Shown piece after piece: positions 6,328-13,437 of a DNA stretch of 14,138 nt. The notes under the pieces were generated by a model. The model worked only from the letters and a program-made list of their open reading frames with translations, did no database searches and was not told where the DNA came from. Every line of letters starts with the position of its first letter. Within the stretch, counting starts at the first letter, position 1. The DNA comes from Thermoleophilaceae bacterium (GTDB lineage: Bacteria > Actinomycetota > Thermoleophilia > Solirubrobacterales > Thermoleophilaceae), in NCBI GenBank assembly GCA_013696425.1, contig JACCYP010000109.1, positions 1-14,138 on the forward strand, given 5' to 3'. The translations under genes and the position numbers were made by a program.

Positions 6328-7740
6328 GACGGTGCTGCTGTAAAGGCCGTGGAAGCCGAACGGGATGTGGTGGGGCACCTCGCAGCGCGCGACCTCGGAC
6401 AGGTCGTGCGCGTCGAGCACGAGCAGGAACGACGTCTCGCGCTCACCGTCGAGCACCACCGACAGCAGCACGCCGTCGTCCTCCTCGGTACCGCCCGGCT
6501 CGGCCACGAACACCGGCTCGCCGGGGTAGCGGCCGGACTCGTGCCACTCGGTGTGGCTGCGCTCCTCGAGATCCGCGCGCACGATCCGGTCGATCCAGTT
6601 CCCGGGAGTCGCCGCCACGCCCCAGGCGTAGCGGTAGCGCCGCTCGTTGCAGCGCCCGTAGTTGATCCGCCCCAGCTCGAACGGCGTGTCGATCATCACC
6701 TCGTGCTCGACCGTGCCGGCGGCCGGGTCGATCGTGAAACGGCGGATCTCCGACGGCGTGAGGTCGATGCCCCCGCGCACGTTGTCGAGGTAGAGCTGCT
6801 CGACCACCGACGGGTCGGGATAGGTCTGGATGTCGGCCACGATCGTGCCGTCGTCGTTCTCGTAGGCGTTCAGGTGGTGGAACGCGAAGAACGGGTCGGT
6901 CGTGATCGGGTCCGCGGCCTTGCCGGTCTCGCGGTCGACCAGGAAGAAGCGGGTGCCGCGCTCGGGCTCCCACTTGTAGTTCTCGGCGTAGGGCCGGCCC
7001 GACAGCGGGATCTCGATCGGGTTCACCACCCACGGGAACTCGGCGAACACGATGAAGCGCTCGGTGAGGCCGAAGGAGTGCACGTAGCCTGGCTTCTTCA
7101 CCTTGATCTTCGCCGTCACCTCCGGCTGGTCGGAGTCCGGGCCGAGGTGGAAGAAGCGGTACTCGTTGCGGGCGCCGACCTTCACGGCGAAGTTGAGCAT
7201 CCCCTTCGTCGCGCGGTTGAGGTGCGGGTGTGCCGTGGTGATCATTCCCGGCGGCTTGAAGGAAACGCCGGCGGACTCGAGCGTCTGCGGGTCGAACTGC
7301 ACCGAGATCGGCGCCTCGGTCATCGACAGGAAGCGCTCACCGAGCCGGACCACGTTGATGTTCGCGTTGTCGCCGAACTCGGGCGAGAACATCGTCGACA
7401 CCCGCTTGAAGACCGAGCGGCAGGGATCGGTGGCGAACTCCGGGTAGGGAATCGCGCCGGTCTCCTGCCCCTTCTTCCAGGTGTTGCCGCGGTAGTAGCG
7501 GTTGCCGTAGGACACGGCGCCGTCGCCGAAGGAGAAGCGGTGGAGCATCGTGAGGCCGTCGAACCAGTGGCGGTAGGAGTGCTCGCCGACCTCGAACTTC
7601 GCCGGCCCGGTGCGCAGCAGCGAACCAGAGAGCCACGCGGGCAGCTCGCCCTCGAGCGGGAGCGAGTCGAGGGTCACCTCCTCCTCCAGCGTCTCGAAAC
7701 CCTTCAGATACGTGGGAGGTGCCAATAGTTCGGTTCGCAT
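6325..7740 (-). CDS. Carotenoid cleavage oxygenase (BCO/RPE65 family)
   Basis: This 471-residue non-haem Fe(II) dioxygenase cleaves a polyene double bond of a carotenoid or apocarotenoid. The four iron-binding histidines are visible: His171 (TTAHPH), His221 (YVHSFGLTERF), His288 (FFAFHHLNAYEND) and His464 (GFHGLY), one per blade region of the seven-bladed propeller. Other family stretches are GNRYYRGNTW and FGDNANINVVRLG; the overall look is closer to the BCO/RPE65-like branch than to plant NCEDs. Retinal production is possible but not shown. The frame could open at TTG 7776, but that codon is the -35 element. ATG 7740 has a model promoter in front and is the start chosen. It is divergent from padR (29 bp) and followed after 11 nt by the AGPS-like gene. 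Confidence 0.93.
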   Translation of the reverse strand: MRTELLAPPTYLKGFETLEEEVTLDSLPLEGELPAWLSGSLLRTGPAKFEVGEHSYRHWFDGLTMLHRFSFGDGAVSYGNRYYRGNTWKKGQETGAIPYPEFATDPCRSVFKRVSTMFSPEFGDNANINVVRLGERFLSMTEAPISVQFDPQTLESAGVSFKPPGMITTAHPHLNRATKGMLNFAVKVGARNEYRFFHLGPDSDQPEVTAKIKVKKPGYVHSFGLTERFIVFAEFPWVVNPIEIPLSGRPYAENYKWEPERGTRFFLVDRETGKAADPITTDPFFAFHHLNAYENDDGTIVADIQTYPDPSVVEQLYLDNVRGGIDLTPSEIRRFTIDPAAGTVEHEVMIDTPFELGRINYGRCNERRYRYAWGVAATPGNWIDRIVRADLEERSHTEWHESGRYPGEPVFVAEPGGTEEDDGVLLSVVLDGERETSFLLVLDAHDLSEVARCEVPHHIPFGFHGLYSSTV

Positions 7741-7762
7741 GATGCGGACCGTACGGTAACCT
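7734..7762 (+). promoter_or_regulatory. Candidate padR promoter (leaderless)
   Basis: TTCGCA (7734-7739, four of six with TTGACA), a 17-nt spacer, and TAACCT (7757-7762), then 7 nt to GTG 7770. It is interleaved with the opposite promoter, so the two cannot easily fire together. Confidence 0.5.
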
Positions 7763-7770
7763 GCGATGCG
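7736..7770. promoter_or_regulatory. Candidate PadR operator region
   Basis: Between the divergent starts lie a 10-bp perfect palindrome ACCGTACGGT (7748-7757), which covers the oxygenase -10, and CGCAT/ATGCG half-sites: an inverted pair CGCAT-G-ATGCG (7736-7746) and another ATGCG (7766-7770). Autoregulation by the adjacent PadR protein is plausible. The symmetric sites are seen; binding is inferred. Confidence 0.4.
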
Positions 7771-7776
7771 TGTCAA
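7748..7776 (-). promoter_or_regulatory. Promoter of the carotenoid oxygenase gene (leaderless)
   Basis: On the minus strand there is a perfect TTGACA (7776-7771), a 17-nt spacer, TACGGT (7753-7748), then 7 nt to ATG 7740. This is a consensus-like housekeeping promoter whose start point falls at the start codon. It overlaps the padR promoter, and its -35 overlaps the first codons of padR. Confidence 0.75.
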
Positions 7777-8273
7777 CCCCCCGCCTCACGCCCACCTCCT
7801 ACGTGGTGCTCGGGCTTGTCGAGCGCTGCCAGCCGGCCACCCCCTACGACATCAAGCAGGTGGCCGAGCTCTCGACCGCCAACTTCTGGAGCGTGCCCCA
7901 CACGCAGCTCTACACCGAGTGCGCGCGGATGGCGGAGGCCGGGCTGCTCGACGAGGACCGCGAGGACGGCGGGCGGCGAAGGCGCACCTACCGCCTCACG
8001 GTCGCCGGGCGGGCCGCGCTCGAGCAGTGGAGCTCGGAACCCGCGGAGGAGCTGTACGAGCATCGGGACCTCGGCGTACTCAAGCTCTTCCTCGGCGGCG
8101 ACCCGGCGGCGCTGGCCGAGGCCCAGCTCGCCCTGCACGAGGCGAAGCTGGCCGAGTTCGAGGAGACCGCCAGGCTCGAGATGCCCGCCGGGATGCGCCT
8201 CGCGCTGGAGTCGGGAATCGGCCACGAGAAAGAGTTCATTCGTTTCTGGAAACGTTTTGGGGACAAGGGCTAG
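7770..8273 (+). CDS. PadR-family transcriptional regulator
   Basis: This 167-residue cytoplasmic DNA-binding protein has an N-terminal winged helix (about 8-80; SYVVLGLVERCQPATPYDIK, then SVPHTQLYTECARMAEAGLL, then a wing rich in Arg at GGRRRRTYRLT) and a C-terminal helical dimerisation domain (about 88-165, the Vir_act_alpha_C type). PadR proteins are usually repressors released by small phenolic or other ligands. GTG 7770 is chosen because STPRLTPTSYVVLG matches the family N-terminus and a -10 lies 7 nt upstream. It is divergent from the carotenoid oxygenase and 13 nt ahead of the 2-oxoglutarate dehydrogenase gene. It could therefore control either or both; which one cannot be read from sequence. 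Confidence 0.93.
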   Translation: MSTPRLTPTSYVVLGLVERCQPATPYDIKQVAELSTANFWSVPHTQLYTECARMAEAGLLDEDREDGGRRRRTYRLTVAGRAALEQWSSEPAEELYEHRDLGVLKLFLGGDPAALAEAQLALHEAKLAEFEETARLEMPAGMRLALESGIGHEKEFIRFWKRFGDKG

Positions 8274-8276
8274 TCT

Positions 8277-8284
8277 GAGAGGAG
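8277..8284 (+). promoter_or_regulatory. Ribosome binding site of the 2-oxoglutarate dehydrogenase gene
   Basis: GAGAGGAG ends 2 nt before GTG 8287. The GAGAGG part gives 4 nt spacing, a little tight. It supports this start over the in-frame ATG 8317, which would cut off the first lipoyl-domain strand. Confidence 0.6.
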
Positions 8285-8286
8285 CA

Positions 8287-11200
8287 GTGCCTCCCCAGAC
8301 CACCGTTCAAGTCGAGATGCCCGCGATGGGCGATTCCGTGACCGAGGGAACCGTCCTCGAGTGGCACAAGCAGGTGGGCGATTCGATCGAGGTCGACGAG
8401 ACGCTCGTCGAGGTCTCCACCGACAAGATCGACGCCGAGGTGCCCTCCCCGGTCGCGGGCACGATCACGAAGATCCTCGTCGAGCCCGACGAGGTGGTGG
8501 CCGTGGGCGCCGTTCTCGCCGAGGTCGATACCAACGGCGCCGCTCCTGCCGCTCCTGCCGCTCCGGAAGCACAGGAGACGAAGACGGTCGATCTCGTGCT
8601 GCCCGCGATGGGCGACTCCGTCCAGGAGGGAACGATCCTCGAATGGCACAAGGCCGTCGGCGACACGGTCGCGGTGGACGAGACCGTGGTCGAGGTCTCC
8701 ACCGACAAGATCGACGCCGAGGTGCCCTCCCCGGTCGCGGGCACGATCACCGAGATCCTGGCCGAGCCCGACCAGACGGTCGCCATCGGCGCCGTGATGG
8801 CGCGGATCGCCTCCGGCGACGTCTCCGATGCTGGTCCCGGCGAAGCCGGTAGCAGTGCCCCGCCGGCGGCCGCGCCCGAGCCCAAGCCGTCCGAGCCGAG
8901 CTCGAGCCCGGCAGCCTCCAAGCAGGTCAAGGCCAACGGCGCCACGCCGGTCGCTGTGCGCATGGCCGACGCCAACGGCGTCGACATCGCCAACGTGCAG
9001 GGCACGGGGCCGCGCGGGCGCGTGACCAAGACCGACGTCGAGGGCGCCATGAACGGTGGCTCGAACGACCCGCGGGCTGCCTCCGGTGCTGGTCCCGGCG
9101 AAGCCGGTGGCAGTGCAGCGCCCGCCGGTGCCGAGCCGATCCGCGGCCCCGCCGCCACGCTCGCGAAGTTCATGAACGAGAGCCGCTCGATCCCGACGGC
9201 CACCTCGTTTCGCACGCTTCCCGTTGCCACGCTCGACGCCCGTCGCCGCGCGCTCAAGGGCGCAGGCAAGAAGCTCTCCTTCACCCACCTGATCGCCTGG
9301 GCGATCGTCCAGGCCGCGAAGGACATGCCGGTGATGGCCTACGCCTACGCGGAGGCCGACGGCAAGCCCCAGCGCGTGGTGCCCGAGGGCATGTCCATCG
9401 GCCTCGCCGTCGACGCCGAGCGCAAGGATGGCTCGCGCACCCTGATCGTGCCCGTGATCCACGGGGCGCACGCGATGAGCTTCGACGAATTCGCCGCCGC
9501 CTACGACGAGCGGGTGGCGGGCGCGCGCGACAACAAGCTCGGCGCCGACGCCTACCAGGGCGCGAACATCACGCTCACCAACCCCGGCGGCATCGGGACC
9601 GTGGCCTCGGTGCCGCGGCTGATGCCCGGCCAGGGCACGATCATCGCCACCGGCGCCATCTCCTACCCGCCCGGGTTCACCGAGATGGACCCCGACAGGC
9701 TGAGCTCGCTGGGCGTGTCGAAGGTCATGACGATGACCTCGACCTACGACCACCGCGTGATCCAGGGCGCCGAGTCCGGCGCGTTCCTCAAGCGGATCGA
9801 CGAGCTGCTCCAGGGCGGCGAGGAGTTCTATGAGACCGTGTTCGGCGCGCTCGACCTGAGCGAGATCGAAGACGGGGATGCCGGCGGCTGGGTCACGGCC
9901 GAGGATCCCGTGCCCTCCGAGGTGAGGCCCGGCACCGACCAGACGGGCGGCGAGCCGGACGAGGCGTTGCTGCAGGCGGTCCAGGCCGCGACGTCCGTGG
10001 TCAAGGCCCACCGCATGCACGGCCATCTCGCCGCGGACCTCGACCCGCTCGGGCACGAGCCCCCGGGCGACCCCGCGCTCGACCCCGCAACCGTGCACCT
10101 CAGCGCCGAGCAGATGGCGAAGATCCCAGCCTCCGTGCTGCGCGTTGCCGTCCCGGGCGAGACCTTCGCCGACGCCCTGCCCCACCTCCAGCAGACCTAC
10201 TGCGGGAAGATCGCCTACGAGATCGAGCACATCTCAAACCACGAGCAGCGCGTGTGGCTACGCCAGACGATCGAGTCCGGCCTCCACCTCGATCCGTTCT
10301 CCGAGGAGCAGAAGGTGGCACTGCTCGAACGCCTGACTGCGGTCGAGGCTCTCGAGAGCTACCTCCATAAATCCTTCCTCGGCAAGAAGCAGTTCTCGAT
10401 CGAGGGCCTCGACATGCTGCTGCCGATCCTCGACGAGACCGTCGAGCTGGCCGGGAGCGCGGGCGCCAAGGAGGTCATCCTCGGCATGGCCCATCGCGGT
10501 CGGCTGAACGTGCTCGCGCACACCGTCGGGCGCCCCTACGAGTCCATCCTCGTGGAGTTCGAGGGCGAGTCGAACCTCGATGCCGACACCGCACTGCCGA
10601 CGGGCGGCACCGGCGATGTGAAGTACCACCACGGCGCGCGCGGGTCCTACAAGACCCGCACCGACAGGAAGGTCACCGTGACCCTCTCGCCGAACCCGAG
10701 CCACCTCGAGTACGTGAACCCTGTGATCGAGGGCCGCACCCGCGCCGACCAGACCAGCCGCAAGACGCGCGACTTCCACCACGACCCCTCGCTGGTGGTG
10801 CCGGTGCTGATCCACGGCGACGCGGCCTTCCCGGGGCAGGGCGTGGTGGCCGAGACGCTCAACCTGCAGGCGCTCGAGGGCTATTCGACCGGCGGGACGA
10901 TCCACATCATCACCAACAACCAGGTGGGCTTCACCACCGAGCCGGACGACGCGCGCTCCACCCGCTACGCCTCGGTCCTGGCAAAGGGCTTCGACGTTCC
11001 GATCATCCACGTGAACGCCGACCACGTGGAATCCTGCATCGCGGCCATCAGGCTGTCGATGGAGTTCCGCGAGCGCTTCGGGCGCGACGCGCTGATCGAC
11101 CTGATCGGCTACCGCCGCTTCGGCCACAACGAGACCGACGAGCCCGCCTACACACAGCCCGACATGTACGCCCGGATCAAGGACCACCCGCCCGTGCGCA

Positions 11201-12546
11201 AGCAGTACGCCGACTCGCTCGTGACCCAGGGCATTCTCTCCGCCGAGGAGGCCGAGGCCATGGCCCAGAAGGCCTACCAGGACCTGGCCGACTCGCATTC
11301 GGAGCTCAAGGCATCGATGGGCGAGCCGGACACCCACGAGCATGAGCTCGACCGCACGGCCTCCGTCGAGCCACGCACGATGGTGGGGGGCGAGACGCTG
11401 CGGCGCCTGAACGAGCGCCTGATCCGCGTGCCCGAGGGCTTCAACCTGCACCGCAAGCTGAAGCCCCAGCTCGAGAAGCGGCGCGAGTCGGTCGGGGAGG
11501 AGGGTGGGATCGACTGGGCCCAGGCCGAGGGCCTAGCCTTTGCGTCACTGCTCTGTCAGGGCACCCCGATCCGTTTCACCGGCCAGGACTCCGAACGCGG
11601 CACGTTCTCCCAGCGCCACCTCGTCTTCCACGACTCGGAGTCCGGCGAGCGCTACGCGCCGATCCAGAACCTGCCCGACGCCGAAGCACCCTTCGAGCTC
11701 CACAACTCGCCACTCTCCGAGGTCGCCTGCATGGGCTTCGAGTACGGCTACTCGGCGCAGGCGCCCGAGACGCTCGTGCTGTGGGAGGCCCAGTTCGGGG
11801 ACTTCGTGAACTCGGCACAGGTGATCATCGACCAGTTCATCGTCTCCGGGCTCGCCAAGTGGGGGCAGTCGACGCGCCTCACGCTGCTGCTCCCCCACGG
11901 CTACGAGGGCTCGGGCCCCGAGCACTCGAGCGGGCGCCTCGAGCGCTTCCTCGCCCTCGGTGCCGAGGGCAACATCCGCGTGGCCAACTGCTCGACGCCC
12001 GCGCAGTACTTCCACCTGCTGCGCCGGCAGGCCCTCGTGCAGAAGGCGCGCCCGCTCGTGGTGATGACGCCCAAGAGCCTGCTGCGGCTGCCGGCAGCCA
12101 CCTCGCGGCTCGAGGAGCTCAGCGAGGGCAGGTTCGAGTCGGTGATCGACGATCCGGGCCTCCTGGGACCGCGCGAGGACGTGACCAAACTGATCCTCTG
12201 CTCGGGAAAGATCTACTACGACATCGCGGGCTCGGACCTGCGCCCGGAGCACCCCGAGGTCGGGATCGCGCGCGTCGAGCTGCTCTACCCGTTCGCGGAG
12301 AACGAGCTACGCGCGCTCATGGCGAGCTACCCGAACCTCAGAGAAGTGATGTGGGTCCAGGAGGAGCCGAAGAACATGGGCGCACGGGCGGTCATGGAGT
12401 CGCGCCTGCTCTGGGTTCTGCCCGAGGGCATCCACTACTCCTACGAGGGCCGCGAGCTGCGCGCCTCGCCCGGGGAGGGCTATCCGGCCCTCCACCGAGC
12501 GGAGCAGTCACGCATCGTGCGCGCGGCCCTCGAAGGTCACGAGTAG
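8287..12546 (+). CDS. kgd: Multifunctional 2-oxoglutarate dehydrogenase: lipoyl x2 - PSBD - E2 - E1 fusion
   Basis: This single 1419-residue chain decarboxylates 2-oxoglutarate (E1) and passes the succinyl group to CoA (E2) in the TCA cycle; E3 must come from elsewhere. Domains in order: lipoyl 1 (about 6-83, Lys47 in STDKID); Ala/Pro linker; lipoyl 2 (about 100-177, Lys141); linker; peripheral subunit-binding domain (about 219-257, ending GTGPRGRVTKTDVEGAM); linker; E2 acyltransferase (about 285-517, catalytic His489 in DHRVIQG); E1 (about 556-1419). E1 shows GMAHRGRLNVLA (733-744), SPNPSHLEYVNP (801-812) and the thiamine-diphosphate motif GDAAF (844-848) to NN (877-878). KGD/OdhA of mycobacteria and corynebacteria have the same E2-E1 order but no lipoyl or binding domain, so this is an extended form. 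The gene name is by homology. The stop is 2 nt from the convergent protease stop. The gene may be co-transcribed with padR. Confidence 0.93.
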   Translation: MPPQTTVQVEMPAMGDSVTEGTVLEWHKQVGDSIEVDETLVEVSTDKIDAEVPSPVAGTITKILVEPDEVVAVGAVLAEVDTNGAAPAAPAAPEAQETKTVDLVLPAMGDSVQEGTILEWHKAVGDTVAVDETVVEVSTDKIDAEVPSPVAGTITEILAEPDQTVAIGAVMARIASGDVSDAGPGEAGSSAPPAAAPEPKPSEPSSSPAASKQVKANGATPVAVRMADANGVDIANVQGTGPRGRVTKTDVEGAMNGGSNDPRAASGAGPGEAGGSAAPAGAEPIRGPAATLAKFMNESRSIPTATSFRTLPVATLDARRRALKGAGKKLSFTHLIAWAIVQAAKDMPVMAYAYAEADGKPQRVVPEGMSIGLAVDAERKDGSRTLIVPVIHGAHAMSFDEFAAAYDERVAGARDNKLGADAYQGANITLTNPGGIGTVASVPRLMPGQGTIIATGAISYPPGFTEMDPDRLSSLGVSKVMTMTSTYDHRVIQGAESGAFLKRIDELLQGGEEFYETVFGALDLSEIEDGDAGGWVTAEDPVPSEVRPGTDQTGGEPDEALLQAVQAATSVVKAHRMHGHLAADLDPLGHEPPGDPALDPATVHLSAEQMAKIPASVLRVAVPGETFADALPHLQQTYCGKIAYEIEHISNHEQRVWLRQTIESGLHLDPFSEEQKVALLERLTAVEALESYLHKSFLGKKQFSIEGLDMLLPILDETVELAGSAGAKEVILGMAHRGRLNVLAHTVGRPYESILVEFEGESNLDADTALPTGGTGDVKYHHGARGSYKTRTDRKVTVTLSPNPSHLEYVNPVIEGRTRADQTSRKTRDFHHDPSLVVPVLIHGDAAFPGQGVVAETLNLQALEGYSTGGTIHIITNNQVGFTTEPDDARSTRYASVLAKGFDVPIIHVNADHVESCIAAIRLSMEFRERFGRDALIDLIGYRRFGHNETDEPAYTQPDMYARIKDHPPVRKQYADSLVTQGILSAEEAEAMAQKAYQDLADSHSELKASMGEPDTHEHELDRTASVEPRTMVGGETLRRLNERLIRVPEGFNLHRKLKPQLEKRRESVGEEGGIDWAQAEGLAFASLLCQGTPIRFTGQDSERGTFSQRHLVFHDSESGERYAPIQNLPDAEAPFELHNSPLSEVACMGFEYGYSAQAPETLVLWEAQFGDFVNSAQVIIDQFIVSGLAKWGQSTRLTLLLPHGYEGSGPEHSSGRLERFLALGAEGNIRVANCSTPAQYFHLLRRQALVQKARPLVVMTPKSLLRLPAATSRLEELSEGRFESVIDDPGLLGPREDVTKLILCSGKIYYDIAGSDLRPEHPEVGIARVELLYPFAENELRALMASYPNLREVMWVQEEPKNMGARAVMESRLLWVLPEGIHYSYEGRELRASPGEGYPALHRAEQSRIVRAALEGHE
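8407..8468 (+). repeat. 62-nt direct repeat, copy 1 (lipoyl domain 1)
   Basis: Identical base for base with 8689-8750, offset 282 nt (94 codons, in frame). It encodes the lipoyl-lysine hairpin and the next strand (VEVSTDKIDAEVPSPVAGTI plus T). Identity includes third positions, while the flanks have diverged. Confidence 0.95.
8689..8750 (+). repeat. 62-nt direct repeat, copy 2 (lipoyl domain 2)
   Basis: Second, identical copy of 8407-8468, in the second lipoyl domain. It indicates recent gene conversion or duplication within the gene; recombination between the copies would remove exactly one lipoyl domain in frame. Confidence 0.95.
8823..8858 (+). repeat. 36-nt linker repeat, copy 1 (before PSBD)
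   Basis: Matches 9081-9116 at 34 of 36 bases (offset 258 nt, 86 codons). It encodes the linker SDAGPGEAGSSA (residues 180-191). Its centre contains a small dyad, CCGGC-GAA-GCCGG. Confidence 0.9.
9081..9116 (+). repeat. 36-nt linker repeat, copy 2 (after PSBD)
   Basis: Second copy of the 8823-8858 unit in the same frame, encoding SGAGPGEAGGSA (266-277). The two copies bracket the subunit-binding domain. I see no further copy in the window. Confidence 0.9.
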
Positions 12547-12548
12547 AC

Positions 12549-13376
12549 CTACAGCGCTGCCGCCTGCCGTAGCGAGTACGTCGTTCCCGTAAACGCCTGC
12601 GCGCGGTTCACCATCGGGTTCAGGCGCACCACGCCCACGGTGCCGGCGTCGACACCGCTGGTGCCGATGCCGGCCGTGTGGACGCCGGTGGTGACGATCA
12701 CGCCGACCGCGCGGCCGTCGGCGGACTCGATGCCGCTGCCGGAGTCACCGGGCACGACCGCACCCTCGGCGTAGACATGCGCGTCACTCGGCATGCCGAG
12801 CGCGAGCGCCGAGCGGGCCGGCAGCACGTTGCCGATCCCGACGCCGTTGCCGAAGTGCTGCAGCTGGGTCGGCGGGACGGCGCCCGGCTTCTCGGCGTTG
12901 ATGCCGGTGGGGCCGCCGAAGTGGCACGTCTGGGCGTCCACCTCGACGCCCGGGTCCACGCGGACGAGCGCAAAGTCGGCCTCGTCGGAGTCGCGCAGCA
13001 CGGCGTAGGCGAACTCGCCGATGCGGTTGCCCTCGCCGTCACGCGCGACCGGCCCCGCGCCGGGCGCCCACTTCTGCTCGGGGAAGTCGCCACCGGTCGA
13101 GGGTGCCTCGATGATGCAGTGGCCCGCGGTGCCGATGTAGGTGCGGCCGTCGGAGCCGTGGAAGACGAAGTTGAACGTGCAGGAGCCGATGTCGCTCTGA
13201 ACGAGCGCGCCCGGGCGTACGCCGGGGCATGAGCCCACTCCCACGGGCGCCGCGGCCGGCACCTCGATGAGCTTGCACTTGCCGCCGCGCGTGAGGGTGG
13301 CGGCGCTGGCCGGTGTCGCCGTGGCGGCGACGAGCATGAACATGGCGCCGATGAGCAGCGCGAACTTCAGACGCAT
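12549..13376 (-). CDS. Secreted trypsin-like serine protease (S1 fold)
   Basis: This 275-residue protein has a clear signal peptide: basic MRLK, a hydrophobic core, and ASA at 23-25 with cleavage expected before Ala26, so it is exported. The chymotrypsin-fold catalytic triad is visible: His86 (IGTAGHC), Asp134 (DEADFALVRVD) and Ser211 (PGDSGSG). Cysteine pairs at 34/50 and 66/87 may form disulfides. There is no obvious propeptide beyond about 35 residues and no C-terminal domain. The substrate is unknown; the loose spacing is typical of actinobacterial S1-like proteins often annotated as hypothetical. The start ATG 13376 has a good Shine-Dalgarno. It lies downstream of the SDR gene on the same strand (61 nt gap) and converges on the dehydrogenase gene with stops 2 nt apart and no visible terminator. 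Confidence 0.88.
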   Translation of the reverse strand: MRLKFALLIGAMFMLVAATATPASAATLTRGGKCKLIEVPAAAPVGVGSCPGVRPGALVQSDIGSCTFNFVFHGSDGRTYIGTAGHCIIEAPSTGGDFPEQKWAPGAGPVARDGEGNRIGEFAYAVLRDSDEADFALVRVDPGVEVDAQTCHFGGPTGINAEKPGAVPPTQLQHFGNGVGIGNVLPARSALALGMPSDAHVYAEGAVVPGDSGSGIESADGRAVGVIVTTGVHTAGIGTSGVDAGTVGVVRLNPMVNRAQAFTGTTYSLRQAAAL

Positions 13377-13381
13377 TCGAT

Positions 13382-13388
13382 CTCCCCT
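13382..13388 (-). promoter_or_regulatory. Ribosome binding site of the protease gene
   Basis: AGGGGAG on the minus strand, 5 nt before ATG 13376. It is one of only two clear Shine-Dalgarno sites in the window and fixes the protease start. Confidence 0.7.
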
Positions 13389-13437
13389 GCAAGAAGTCCC
13401 GTCCCTGGGAAGAACAGAGAGATGAGTACTCCCGTGT

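Noticed and set aside
5027..7728. Plus-strand open frames of 433 and 459 residues opposite the FAD oxidase and carotenoid oxygenase
   Set aside because: Both are antisense to genes with intact catalytic motifs and are repetitive in Arg, His, Val, Glu and Leu.
7741..7776. TTG 7776 as start of the carotenoid oxygenase (12 extra residues)
   Set aside because: That TTG is part of a consensus TTGACA -35 box, and ATG 7740 has the right spacing to the -10.
7766..8278. Plus-strand frame starting ATG 7766 over padR
   Set aside because: It is in another frame, is Arg/Ala-rich, and has no winged-helix motif; the GTG 7770 frame gives a clean PadR protein.
8236..10230. Minus-strand 664-residue open frame opposite the 2-oxoglutarate dehydrogenase
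   Set aside because: Its translation is low-complexity (His, Arg, Gly, Val, Leu, Asp) with no family motif and arises from GC-rich codons of the real gene.
12544..12551. Bidirectional terminator between the dehydrogenase and protease genes
   Set aside because: The stops are 2 nt apart and no hairpin with a T-run is present around them.
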